Of a DNA stretch of 64,000 nucleotides, positions 8,747 through 17,087 are shown one piece after another. A program made the position numbers and the translations under genes. Source of the stretch: Oceanospirillum sediminis (GTDB taxonomy: Bacteria; Pseudomonadota; Gammaproteobacteria; Pseudomonadales; Halomonadaceae). Numbering within the stretch: the first letter of the stretch is position 1; the number at the start of each line of letters is the position of its first letter. The notes under the pieces were generated by a model. That model was not told where the DNA came from and ran no database searches. It worked only from the letters and a program-made list of their open reading frames with translations. The DNA lies in contig NZ_JACJFM010000017.1 of NCBI RefSeq assembly GCF_014164585.1, positions 38,330 to 102,329 of the forward strand. The letters run 5' to 3'.

Positions 8747-9913
8747 ATGTCTACCCGAACCAAAACAGCACCCATGCCCATGCTACTGGCGATGGCGACA
8801 GCCAGTCCGGTTGCACTGAATATTTTTGCCCCGGTGATGCCTGAACTGGCCGAAAGCTTTGCTGCCGATCCGTTCACGGTACAACTGGGTTTTACTCTGT
8901 ATCTGCTGACTCTGGCCATCGGTCAGTTCCTCAGCGGCCCACTGGCCGATCGTTTTGGCCGACGTCCGGTTCTGCTATGGGGATTTATTATCCATATTCT
9001 GGGTTGTCTGCTGGGAGCACTGGCAACGGATATTGCGCAGTTACTGGTCGGGCGTATTCTCCAGGCACTGGGAGGCTGCACAGGTATGTTGCTTGCCCGC
9101 AGTATTCTGGTACAGCAGCATGGCCGGGACCAGGCTGCGGGCTATCTGGGTTATATCACTCTGGGCATTGCGGCATCGCAGGCAATAGCACCAACCCTGG
9201 GGGGGTACCTGAACCTGACAGCAGGCTGGACATCCGTATTTTATCTGTCGCTGGTAATGGGATGTATGGTGTGGCTGGCCGCGATCTGGTATCTGCCCGA
9301 AGATGAATTATCGTCTGAGAAACGCAGTATTACTCAGGTTTTCAGCAGCTATCGCGAAGTCTTGCGTAATCGCCAGTATCTGATGATGGCAATGTCCAGT
9401 ACCCTGATTGCTTCCTGCTTTTTCACCTTTATCACCAGTGCGCCCTTTGTTGTGGCGCAGAATCTGACCGGTGATTCTGCCGATTACGGTAACTGGTTTC
9501 TGATGGTGGCAGGCGGTTTTTTTGCAGGCAGTATGGTGGCTGGCAAAACCTCCGCTAAGCTGGGCGTTAACCGAATGATTCCCGCAGGACACTCTCTGTC
9601 TCTGCTAGCGGCCAGCCTGATGCTGATCATGTTTCTGTTGAGCGGTGTTTCTTATTTCAGTCTGTTTTTACCCATGGCGCTATTTACCTTTGGCCGAGGG
9701 CTTAGCCAGCCCAGTGCTCAGTCTGTTGCTATAGGATCAGTTGCCAGTGCGGCCACAGCCAGCGGCATGCTGGGCTTTATTCAGTTACTGGCGGGATCGG
9801 CTCTCGCACAGATTACGCCTCTGTTGATGCAGATTAATCTGATAATGCTGCCTGTTACCATGATTCTGGCTGTTGTACTGGCTTTACTCTGCTTTTATCA
9901 GAGTAAAAAATAG
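8747..9913 (+). CDS. Bcr/CflA-type major facilitator superfamily drug exporter
   Basis: I place the start at ATG 8747 (MSTRTKTAPM, 388 residues). A longer reading from 8651 would add a 32-residue polar extension with no family counterpart. The protein has about 12 hydrophobic helices and the MFS motif A loop GPLADRFGRRPVLLWG between helices 2 and 3, with the Bcr/CflA-type opening ALNIFAPVMPELAESF. Such inner-membrane proton antiporters expel drugs or small metabolites. It lies 245 bases after the aldehyde dehydrogenase, with a nested inverted repeat between, so co-transcription with the hpaD cluster is possible but not shown. Export of a toxic aromatic intermediate is speculation. Confidence 0.82.
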   Translation: MSTRTKTAPMPMLLAMATASPVALNIFAPVMPELAESFAADPFTVQLGFTLYLLTLAIGQFLSGPLADRFGRRPVLLWGFIIHILGCLLGALATDIAQLLVGRILQALGGCTGMLLARSILVQQHGRDQAAGYLGYITLGIAASQAIAPTLGGYLNLTAGWTSVFYLSLVMGCMVWLAAIWYLPEDELSSEKRSITQVFSSYREVLRNRQYLMMAMSSTLIASCFFTFITSAPFVVAQNLTGDSADYGNWFLMVAGGFFAGSMVAGKTSAKLGVNRMIPAGHSLSLLAASLMLIMFLLSGVSYFSLFLPMALFTFGRGLSQPSAQSVAIGSVASAATASGMLGFIQLLAGSALAQITPLLMQINLIMLPVTMILAVVLALLCFYQSKK

Positions 9914-10044
9914 TCTGCCTGAACCCGGTTCAGCTTATATTTTAGTGATTGACTGAAAAATATCGAAAACGTCTCATTCTACCGTGCAACATCTCTCATG
10001 TTCTGGCAGTATCTCCCTGAATAACGGGAGGAAAAGCAGAGACT

Positions 10045-11796
10045 ATGTTCAGTGTTGAAGAAATACAATCCAGAGCTGAAACCAACAGTCTGAGCCGCGG
10101 AGAAGCGCTTTACAGACAGGATAAAGTCAGTGTGATGCATCAGACTGATACGACCATAAAAGCCACTGTAACGGGGCAGCATAAATATGTTGTTACGCTG
10201 ACTGCCACTGATCAGGGCATTAAAAACCTCTGCACCTGCCCTGCTGCCAGTTATCAGGATTTTTGTAAACATTGCGTTGCCGTCGCGTTGACGGCAATAC
10301 ACGGAGCCGCTACGGACCAACCCGCCCAGAAAGCGAAAAACAATCGTAAGATAGTAGAAGAGCAACAACTGCGTGAATTTCTGCTGAATAAATCACCAGA
10401 AGAGCTTACTGAATTATTAGTCGGTTATATTACCCGTATTCCTGAAGAGTGGGATAAGTGGCAACTCAACATTAAACTGGCCAATGGTGATCTTCCGGTC
10501 AGTGAAATCAAAAAAATGATCACTAAAGCACTCCCGTCCCGAACCATTCATCAGTGGCGCAAAGTAGGGGACTATTTCAGTAAAGCAGAAGCCCAGTTCG
10601 ACTATCTGTTTCAACTGATTAGTACCATGAAGCCTCAGGGTCAGTGGAGCCTGATACTGCATGCCCTGAAGCGCCTGAATAAGGTGCTTGAACGTATTGA
10701 TGATTCTGGTGGTTATCGCTTTGTGCTTGAGGAGCAGCTGATCCATAAACTGACGGCGCTATTTAATCAACTGAACTGGAATGATGAAAAAAAGGCTCAA
10801 TGGCTATTTCAGCACCTTGACCAATCCGATATGAATGTCTTCCCTAATGTGCCCGATGATTTTTCACCATCAGACAGCGTTCTGGAGATATTCAGAGAAC
10901 AGTGTGAACACCAACTGAAAGAACTTGCTGTCCAGCGTCCTGTTGTGAGCCAATCGGATCGCCATTTCGACTACTTCTGGAAGCTCAGCCGATACGGTAA
11001 GCCATTAATCGATAAAGCGATTGCAGATAACAACTGGCGGGAACATTGTCGGCTACTGGGACTCACAGCAAGCTATAGCTTTGATATGCTGAAGGCCTGT
11101 CAGATCTGTCTGGATAATAACGAGCCTTTTGATGCGGAAGACTGGTTATTAAAAGCGAAAAAGCTCTGCTGTTCTGAGCGAGAGGAAGAAGAGTGCAGGC
11201 AGTATGAGGTTAAGGTGAAATTCGCTCTGGATGAAGATCAGGCGGCCTGGGCACTGGCCTGGCAGATCTTTGAACAGAACCCTGGTTTTAACGCCTTCAG
11301 AAAGCTGCAAAAACTGGAGCAACAAACCGGCCATATTCAGGAAGATCTGGCGGAAAAAGCCGAAGCTATTTTACTTAAAGCCTGTATGCCTTCAAACCAG
11401 GAAAATCCGGAGTTTATCTCTCCGCTATTATCCGATGACGTGCTCTCACTCTATCTGGAGCTGAATCAGCTGGATAAAGCCCGCGCCTGGGCAAAGCAGC
11501 ATAAAGCTTATCATAACAACCTGATATCACTGGCTAATCTGATTGTTTCACAACACCCTGAAGAAAGTGAAAACCTTTATTATCGGGTGCTGACATCCAT
11601 CATCAGCCAGACCAATAATACAGCGTATCAGGATGCTATTGCGCTGTTGAAAAAGCTGGAGCTGATCCTGCAAAAGCACAACAGCAGCATGATGCCGTTA
11701 CAGTCTTTGATACAGACATTGAGTCAGGAGTGTAAGCAGAAAAAAAATATGATTACGCTGCTGAAAAAACAGTTTGCTCAGTACTTTCCGGGCTGA
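10045..11796 (+). CDS. SWIM zinc-finger protein
   Basis: The 583-residue protein has an N-terminal SWIM domain (about residues 15-90). Its CxCxnCxH signature is complete: Cys63, Cys65, Cys74 and His76. The remaining ~490 residues are helical and charged, with several TPR-like or HEAT-like stretches (for example EDWLLKAKKLC and LYLELNQLDKARAWAKQHKAY), and no catalytic motif that I recognise. SWIM domains bind zinc and mediate DNA or protein contacts, and in bacteria they often accompany SNF2-type ATPases; no such ATPase is nearby. The function is therefore open. The last codons run into a set of 19-base tandem repeats at 11790-11884. Confidence 0.75.
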   Translation: MFSVEEIQSRAETNSLSRGEALYRQDKVSVMHQTDTTIKATVTGQHKYVVTLTATDQGIKNLCTCPAASYQDFCKHCVAVALTAIHGAATDQPAQKAKNNRKIVEEQQLREFLLNKSPEELTELLVGYITRIPEEWDKWQLNIKLANGDLPVSEIKKMITKALPSRTIHQWRKVGDYFSKAEAQFDYLFQLISTMKPQGQWSLILHALKRLNKVLERIDDSGGYRFVLEEQLIHKLTALFNQLNWNDEKKAQWLFQHLDQSDMNVFPNVPDDFSPSDSVLEIFREQCEHQLKELAVQRPVVSQSDRHFDYFWKLSRYGKPLIDKAIADNNWREHCRLLGLTASYSFDMLKACQICLDNNEPFDAEDWLLKAKKLCCSEREEEECRQYEVKVKFALDEDQAAWALAWQIFEQNPGFNAFRKLQKLEQQTGHIQEDLAEKAEAILLKACMPSNQENPEFISPLLSDDVLSLYLELNQLDKARAWAKQHKAYHNNLISLANLIVSQHPEESENLYYRVLTSIISQTNNTAYQDAIALLKKLELILQKHNSSMMPLQSLIQTLSQECKQKKNMITLLKKQFAQYFPG

Positions 11797-11884
11797 ATAG
11801 CGCTTATCGGACTGAGTAGCTCATCCAGGGCTGAATGGCCCTTATCGGGCTGAGTAACACTTCCTGGGCTGAGTAGCATCCTCG
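11790..11884. repeat. Five tandem 19-base repeats spanning the stop codon of the SWIM gene
   Basis: Five back-to-back units begin at 11790, 11809, 11828, 11847 and 11866. All start GGRCTGARTR (GGGCTGAATAG, GGACTGAGTAG, GGGCTGAATGG, GGGCTGAGTAA, GGGCTGAGTAG) and then diverge. The first unit supplies the last codon and TGA stop of the SWIM gene. The array fills the 99-base gap to the end of the convergent LuxR-type gene. A 19-base period does not keep reading frame, which argues against a coding repeat. Confidence 0.85.
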
Positions 11885-11895
11885 CCAGAGTGGTT

Positions 11896-12588
11896 TCAGA
11901 TCTCCTGCAACATTCTGGCAACCAGTTCACTACGGGAACTGGCTCCGGTTTTCTGAAAAATATGATGCAGATGTGTTTTGACCGTTGCCAGCCCAAGCCC
12001 CAGATGACTGGCAATGGCTTTATTACTGGCTCCGCTGATAACCAGTTCCAGAGTATCCAGCTCCCTGCTGGTCAGCTGATAACGGTTGCTAATCTGTTCT
12101 CGCTGACGGTTACGTTCAGGCAGATAAACCGAATTCAGGGAGTATTCCATAAAGGGTTGCAGTTTTCTGAGCAGACTGAGTTCATCAGATGTGAAAGCCC
12201 CCAGCTTGTCGGTCCGGAGCATGCTTAATACTGCAACAATATCCCCATCCTGCCGGAAAAACATATCAGCAACATAGCGGTGATTATAAGGCTGCATAAA
12301 CTCCTGATAATACAGTGTCTGCCGAAGCATATAAGGTGACATCTGAGAATCCAGAGTCACCACTGTCAGATCTTTATCAGCAAAGCGTTGCGGGTTCAGA
12401 GGGTCCAGACTGGCATAGGTGGCAGTGTATTCTTTTTCAATTGAAGGCTGCAGATTATACAGCACAGCGCCTTTGTGGCGCATATCTGGCTCTGTCAGAA
12501 AAAAGACAGAACCACTGAGAGTGACGACACTATTGATCAGTGACAAACTCTGATGCTGGAACTGATGAGGCAAAAGCTGATCAGACAT
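11896..12588 (-). CDS. LuxR-family transcriptional regulator
   Basis: The 230-residue protein has a C-terminal LuxR/FixJ helix-turn-helix (about 165-228: LTSRELDTLELVISGASNKAIA, then LGLATVKTHLHHIFQKTGASSRSEL). The ~150-residue N-terminal part looks GAF-like and shows no receiver-domain phosphorylation residues or autoinducer-site motifs, so this is not a classic two-component or acyl-homoserine-lactone regulator. It begins 17 bases after the hpaR stop codon, so the two regulators probably share a transcript. Its target is unknown; the hpaD cluster on the other side of the SWIM gene is the natural candidate. Confidence 0.8.
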   Translation of the reverse strand: MSDQLLPHQFQHQSLSLINSVVTLSGSVFFLTEPDMRHKGAVLYNLQPSIEKEYTATYASLDPLNPQRFADKDLTVVTLDSQMSPYMLRQTLYYQEFMQPYNHRYVADMFFRQDGDIVAVLSMLRTDKLGAFTSDELSLLRKLQPFMEYSLNSVYLPERNRQREQISNRYQLTSRELDTLELVISGASNKAIASHLGLGLATVKTHLHHIFQKTGASSRSELVARMLQEI

Positions 12589-12605
12589 AACGACTTTCTG
12601 CTCAG

Positions 12606-13028
12606 TCAGGGGTTAATTTTACTCAGATCATTTAACAGTATCATTAGCTGTTGCAGCTTTTCCTCTCCATACTTATCACTGAAAGCTTTATAGCGAGCAT
12701 CTACTTCGGGACTCATTTTATCAAATAGCTCTCTGGCCTGGTCTGTAATGCTCAGCAGTGTACGTCGTTGATCTTCCGTCGATTTACGTCGTTGAATATA
12801 TCCCTGCTGTTCCAGACGATTCACAATACCTGTCAGGCTGGGACTCAGTACACAACAAAGATTTGCCAGCTGTTTAGTTTCCAGCTCTCCATGAGCATGC
12901 AGAGCTCTGAGTATTCGCCACTGCTGTTCTGTAATTCCATTCTCCTGCAAAAGAGGACGGAAAAAATTCATACAGGCTTCACGGGCTTTTAACAGTTGAA
13001 GAGGAAGCGAATCGTCAAACTGGCGCAT
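12606..13028 (-). CDS. hpaR: HpaR-type MarR-family repressor of homoprotocatechuate catabolism
   Basis: I start at ATG 13028 (140 residues); an in-frame TTG at 13040 is the alternative. The protein matches the HpaR/HpcR pattern from its first residues: LLKAREACMNFFRPLL, ITEQQWRILRALHAHGE, then the winged helix with LSPSLTGIVNRLEQQGYIQR and DQRRTLLSIT. HpaR proteins repress the homoprotocatechuate meta-cleavage operon and are released by the aromatic substrate. The gene lies about 7 kb from hpaD, and the two promoter regions share a TTAACAT motif. It heads a two-gene transcript with the LuxR-type regulator. Confidence 0.8.
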   Translation of the reverse strand: MRQFDDSLPLQLLKAREACMNFFRPLLQENGITEQQWRILRALHAHGELETKQLANLCCVLSPSLTGIVNRLEQQGYIQRRKSTEDQRRTLLSITDQARELFDKMSPEVDARYKAFSDKYGEEKLQQLMILLNDLSKINP

Positions 13029-13044
13029 AATATCTCGCAAAAAT

Positions 13045-13056
13045 AGTTAACATGTT
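13045..13056. promoter_or_regulatory. Candidate HpaR site upstream of hpaR
   Basis: AGTTAACATGTT sits 17 bases before the hpaR ATG and contains the perfect palindrome AACATGTT. It matches the right arm of the hpaD inverted repeat (AGTTAACATATT at 5432-5443) at 11 of 12 positions. This suggests autorepression of hpaR by its own product. Confidence 0.5.
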
Positions 13057-13277
13057 CTCTTTATTTTGCGCATGCTATGAAAATATTCAAGCTCTGATTA
13101 CGTTTATCTGACCAGGATCACTTATGAATCAGCATGTTATATATAAAAGGTAAAGGCTTCACAGAGTACCTGAAACAGCTCCTGCCACAAACATTCAGGA
13201 GTAACCGAGGAAATCGGGTTGCACTTATCAGTAGAATACAGAGGGAATCAATACAGGAATCAGAACGTTAAGAAAGA

Positions 13278-13351
13278 TGGAGGCCGAGGTCGGAATCGAA
13301 CCGGCGTACACGGAGTTGCAGTCCGCTGCATGACCACTCTGCCACCCGGCC
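13278..13351 (-). tRNA. tRNA-Cys (GCA), copy 1
   Basis: The minus strand folds as a 74-base tRNA. It begins GGCCGGGTGGC, carries anticodon GCA in the loop CTGCAAC and the T-arm GGTTCGATTCC, and ends with an encoded CCA. This is the last tRNA of the five-gene array and is identical to the copy at 13606-13679. Confidence 0.97.
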
Positions 13352-13368
13352 ATCTATTACATCTTAAC

Positions 13369-13444
13369 TGGAGCGGGAAACGAGATTCGAACTCGCGACC
13401 CCAACCTTGGCAAGGTTGTGCTCTACCAACTGAGCTATTCCCGC
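13369..13444 (-). tRNA. tRNA-Gly (GCC), copy 1
   Basis: A 76-base tRNA on the minus strand. It starts GCGGGAATAGCTCAG, has anticodon GCC in CTTGCCAAG and GAGTTCGAATCTC in the T-arm, and ends with an encoded CCA. It is identical to the copy at 13699-13774. Confidence 0.97.
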
Positions 13445-13506
13445 TTCATAGAGAACCTGACAATTAAAACTGTCAGAATCTGGTCGAAAATAAAGCAACC
13501 ACAGAA

Positions 13507-13593
13507 TGGTGCCCGGAGCCGGAATCGAACCGGCACGGTGTTACCACCGAGGGATTTTAAGTCCCTTGCGTCTACCAATTTCGCCATCCGGGC
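13507..13593 (-). tRNA. tRNA-Leu (TAA)
   Basis: An 87-base class II tRNA with a long variable arm (CGGTGGTAACACCG). The anticodon TAA lies in GGACTTAAAATCC, the 5' end is GCCCGGATGGCG and CCA is encoded. It lies between the two Gly-Cys pairs. Confidence 0.97.
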
Positions 13594-13605
13594 AAAACTC
13601 TGAAA

Positions 13606-13679
13606 TGGAGGCCGAGGTCGGAATCGAACCGGCGTACACGGAGTTGCAGTCCGCTGCATGACCACTCTGCCACCCGGCC
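13606..13679 (-). tRNA. tRNA-Cys (GCA), copy 2
   Basis: A second 74-base tRNA-Cys with the same sequence as copy 1, anticodon GCA and encoded CCA. It follows tRNA-Gly copy 2 in transcript order. Confidence 0.97.
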
Positions 13680-13698
13680 TTTTCAGATACGTTCATAG

Positions 13699-13774
13699 TG
13701 GAGCGGGAAACGAGATTCGAACTCGCGACCCCAACCTTGGCAAGGTTGTGCTCTACCAACTGAGCTATTCCCGC
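13699..13774 (-). tRNA. tRNA-Gly (GCC), copy 2
   Basis: A second 76-base tRNA-Gly with anticodon GCC and encoded CCA. It is the first tRNA after pgsA, about 105 bases downstream of it. The array order is Gly-Cys-Leu-Gly-Cys. Confidence 0.97.
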
Positions 13775-13878
13775 AGAACGTGGGGCGTATTATATACAAC
13801 CCTTAGAGATCGTCAATACTTTTTTCTCGAAAAATCTAAAAAAAATCATTAGCTTAGCTAACACACTGTTCTTACAGG

Positions 13879-14427
13879 CTACATGCCTGATTTCAGATCC
13901 GGCCATGCTGCTTTAAGGTACTGAACCATAGACCAGATTGTCAGAATCACAGAAACATACAGCACGGCCATACCTGCCCAGGCAATCTGAGTATCCGGAG
14001 CCTGTGTCAGCAAAATAAAAATAGCCAGCATCTGCAGGGTTGTTTTAGCTTTGCCAATCATGGACACCGCGATACTGGCTCGCTTACCCAGTTCAGCCAT
14101 CCATTCCCGCAATGCAGAGATAACAATCTCACGGCCAATAATAATTAACGCAGGGATGGTCATCAGCAGAGAGGCATGACTTTCAATCAGCAGTCCCAGG
14201 GAAACAGCAACCATCAGTTTATCAGCAACAGGGTCAAGAAAAGCACCAAATGCAGTGGTCTGATTCAGCTTTCTGGCCAGAAAACCATCCAGCCAGTCTG
14301 TCCATGCGGCCAGAGCGAAAATACCAGCTGTGTAGTAGAGATTATTTTCCACCGGCAGATAAAACATCAGCACGACCAGAGGAATAAAGCAGATGCGTAA
14401 CGCGGTAATAATATTTGGCAATTTCAT
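13879..14427 (-). CDS. pgsA: CDP-diacylglycerol-glycerol-3-phosphate 3-phosphatidyltransferase
   Basis: PgsA joins CDP-diacylglycerol and glycerol-3-phosphate to make phosphatidylglycerol phosphate, the committed step to phosphatidylglycerol and cardiolipin. The 182-residue protein begins MKLPNIITALRICFIPLV and has the CDP-alcohol phosphotransferase motif, seen here as TDWLDGFLARKLNQTTAFGAFLDPVADK (about residues 43-70), plus four or more membrane helices. Its length is normal for the family. It follows uvrC with an 8-base gap and precedes the tRNA array, the usual gammaproteobacterial order uvrY-uvrC-pgsA-tRNA. Confidence 0.95.
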   Translation of the reverse strand: MKLPNIITALRICFIPLVVLMFYLPVENNLYYTAGIFALAAWTDWLDGFLARKLNQTTAFGAFLDPVADKLMVAVSLGLLIESHASLLMTIPALIIIGREIVISALREWMAELGKRASIAVSMIGKAKTTLQMLAIFILLTQAPDTQIAWAGMAVLYVSVILTIWSMVQYLKAAWPDLKSGM

Positions 14428-14435
14428 GTAGCTTA

Positions 14436-16262
14436 TTACTGTTCCGGATGTAAATGGTAATAAATCTGTTCAGCCAGGGATTTACTGATTCCTGATACTT
14501 TCGCCAGCTCCTGGATACTGGCATTTAATACTTCTCTCTGACCACCAAAATGACGAAGCAAAGCCTGGCGTCGTTTAGGACCTACACCTGGAATGGACTC
14601 AAAACGGGATGTCCTTCGCGTGTTATCCCTGCGCTGTCGATGACTGGCAACAGCAAACCGGTGAGCCTCATCCCGGACCTGTTCAATCAGGTGCAGTGCC
14701 TTGGAATCAGCTTCCAGATCAAACTCCTGATCATTATTTTCCAGATAAAGTGTTTCAAAACCCTGTTTTCGGGTACTGCCTTTCGATACGGCTAACAGGA
14801 CAACATCAGTCACACCAAGTTCAGTAAATACCTCACGGGCCTGACTCAGCTGCCCTTTACCGCCATCAAGTACCAGAATGTCAGGCTTCTTACCATCACC
14901 ACTCTGTAAACGCTTATAGCGGCGAGTCAGGGCCTGTTTCATTGCCGCATAATCATCGCCCGGAGTAATACCTTCAATATTGAACTTGCGATACTCACTC
15001 TTAATCGGGCCATCTTTTCCCAATACCACGCAGGAGGCAACTGTCGCTTCGCCAGAGCTGTGACTGATATCGAAACATTCCAGCCTATCCGGAGAAAAAT
15101 CCAGCCCCAAAGCCTCTTTTAATGCTCTGAAGCGCCCCTCTAATGTCCCTTTCCTGCTCAGATGGCTGACCAGGGCCTGTTCAGCATTGGTTATCGCCAG
15201 TTGTACCCATCTTGCCCTGTGAGAACGGACGTTGCTACTCAGAGATGGCGACTTCCCTTTGTACAGCTCACCAATAGCAGCAATCAGCATATCGCCATCG
15301 CTGACAGCATGATTGCAGATAATCTCTGCGGGTATTTCCCTGTTGTCCGAGGCCAGATAATAATGATTCAGAAAGGCCTGCAAACGCTCTGCATCATTAT
15401 CAGATAAGACATCAGAGGGGAAGTAATGCCGCGAACCTAACACCCGGCCAGCGCGAACAAAAAGCACTGAAACAGCAAAGCCGCCAGGACGGGATACCAG
15501 GGCAAAAACATCAGCATCGCCCTGCTCACCATACACATACTGCTGCTCCTGGATCTTTCTGAGCTGTATCAGCTGATCTCTCAGATGGGCAGCCAGTTCA
15601 AATTCCAGTGCTACCGCAGCAGCATCCATCTGTACCTGTAACTGTTCCAGCAGTTCATCACTTCGTCCCTGCAGAAACAGTTCCGCTTTACGTACATCCT
15701 GCTGGTAATCCTCATCACTGATCAGATCCACACAGGGTGCACTGCAACGCTCAATCTGATGCTGCAGACAGGGACGACTGCGGTTATTAAAAAAGTTATC
15801 GTCGCACTGACGCAGTCTGAATACTTTATGGATCATATTCAGAGTTTCTTTCACCGCCGTAGAATTAGGGTAGGGTCCGAAATAACGTCCTGAACGCTTT
15901 TTTCGCCCCCGGCTAAATTCTATCTGCGGATAATCTGAACGACTGATAAAAATATAGGGATAGGATTTATCATCCCGCATCAGAATATTAAACGGCGGGC
16001 GATGCTCCTTAATCTGGGTCTGTTCCAGCAATAACGCCTCGGTTTCACTGCTGGTAACAGTAAATTCGATACGGGCGATCTGAGACACCAGCGCCTGTGT
16101 TTTCAGGCTCAGTCCACTGGTGCGAAAATAGCTGCTGACACGATTTTTAAGGTTCTTAGCTTTCCCGACATATAACAGCTGCTCATCCTGATCATACATC
16201 CGGTATACCCCCGGATGAACTGACAGGGTCTTCAGGAAAGCTTTGGCATCAAACTCAGACAT
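14436..16262 (-). CDS. uvrC: UvrABC excinuclease subunit C
   Basis: UvrC makes both incisions around bulky DNA lesions in nucleotide excision repair, after UvrA and UvrB have marked the damage. The 608-residue protein has, in order, the GIY-YIG 3'-side nuclease (about 15-95; GVYRMYD and YVGKAKNLKNR), the UvrBC helical motif (about 200-240), the RNase H-like 5'-side nuclease (ECFDISHSSGEATVAS and LVLDGGKGQL) and a C-terminal double helix-hairpin-helix (IPGVGPKRRQALLRHFGG). It is full length. It starts 2 bases after the uvrY stop, so the two are co-translated or co-transcribed, and a uvrC-pgsA gap of 8 bases continues the operon. Confidence 0.97.
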   Translation of the reverse strand: MSEFDAKAFLKTLSVHPGVYRMYDQDEQLLYVGKAKNLKNRVSSYFRTSGLSLKTQALVSQIARIEFTVTSSETEALLLEQTQIKEHRPPFNILMRDDKSYPYIFISRSDYPQIEFSRGRKKRSGRYFGPYPNSTAVKETLNMIHKVFRLRQCDDNFFNNRSRPCLQHQIERCSAPCVDLISDEDYQQDVRKAELFLQGRSDELLEQLQVQMDAAAVALEFELAAHLRDQLIQLRKIQEQQYVYGEQGDADVFALVSRPGGFAVSVLFVRAGRVLGSRHYFPSDVLSDNDAERLQAFLNHYYLASDNREIPAEIICNHAVSDGDMLIAAIGELYKGKSPSLSSNVRSHRARWVQLAITNAEQALVSHLSRKGTLEGRFRALKEALGLDFSPDRLECFDISHSSGEATVASCVVLGKDGPIKSEYRKFNIEGITPGDDYAAMKQALTRRYKRLQSGDGKKPDILVLDGGKGQLSQAREVFTELGVTDVVLLAVSKGSTRKQGFETLYLENNDQEFDLEADSKALHLIEQVRDEAHRFAVASHRQRRDNTRRTSRFESIPGVGPKRRQALLRHFGGQREVLNASIQELAKVSGISKSLAEQIYYHLHPEQ

Positions 16263-16264
16263 TC

Positions 16265-16909
16265 TCAGATAGATTCTGTATCCAGCATATTATGTCGAAT
16301 GGCCAGATGGGTCAGTTCTACATCACTGGATATTTTTAATTTGTCAAAAATGCGGTAGCGGTAGGTATTTACCGTTTTAGGACTCAGAAAGAGTTTATCT
16401 GAGATTTCATTCACTTTATGGCAGTTCACAACCATCAGAGCGATTTGCAGTTCACGGTCGGATAACACATCGAACGGGTTCTGATTACCCGGCATCATCT
16501 GCTTAAGAGCAACCTTCTGTGCTACTTCAGCACTGATATAATTCTGTCCTCGGCTTACCTGACGAATGGCCTGCACCATTTCAGCAGGGTCAGTTCCCTT
16601 GGACAGGTAACCGGCAGCCCCGACTTCCAGCGAGCGTACCGCATAGGTTTCTTCAATCAGGGCTGATAACGCGATGACCCGGCATTCAGGGTGCATGCGC
16701 ACAATCTTGCGCGTAGCTTCCAGTCCACCAATTCCCTGCATTTTAATATCCATCAGAACCACATCCGGTTCAGTCTCCCGAACCATCTGCACCGCTTCTT
16801 CGCCGCTGGCAGCTTCACCAACAATATCTATCCAGTCTTCGTCAGCCAGCATTTTTGACACAGCAGCGCGCACAATGTGATGATCATCAACAATAAGCAG
16901 CTTAACCAT
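16265..16909 (-). CDS. uvrY: GacA/UvrY-type response regulator
   Basis: I start at ATG 16909 (MVKLLIVDDHHIVR, 214 residues), which has an AGGGG ribosome site and the usual length; the longer reading from 16933 adds eight residues with no such site. The receiver domain has the acidic pair DD near residue 10, the phospho-acceptor Asp54 in DVVLMDIKM, and a lysine in YLSKGTD. The C-terminus is a LuxR-type helix-turn-helix (LSDRELQIALMVVNCHKVNEI, LSPKTVNTYRYRIFDKL). GacA/UvrY proteins pair with GacS/BarA kinases to drive small RNAs that bind CsrA/RsmA. No gacS is adjacent, which is normal. It forms an operon with uvrC. Confidence 0.92.
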   Translation of the reverse strand: MVKLLIVDDHHIVRAAVSKMLADEDWIDIVGEAASGEEAVQMVRETEPDVVLMDIKMQGIGGLEATRKIVRMHPECRVIALSALIEETYAVRSLEVGAAGYLSKGTDPAEMVQAIRQVSRGQNYISAEVAQKVALKQMMPGNQNPFDVLSDRELQIALMVVNCHKVNEISDKLFLSPKTVNTYRYRIFDKLKISSDVELTHLAIRHNMLDTESI

Positions 16910-17087
16910 ATCAACCCCTGCAGGAACAAACATATTGAAAACATAGGCTTATAGATAACACTCTGGTGTTACAACTGCAATCTAAATTACCTTTATTTTT
17001 TGTTAATGTAACCGCCAGAACCGGGAATTATCCGGTAAAAAAGGGTTTTCATTAACTGATCCTGATCAACAGTACTGCGCGGCTATT

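Noticed and set aside
13278..13774. Short plus- and minus-strand frames across the tRNA array
   Set aside because: They are translations of tRNA genes and not proteins.
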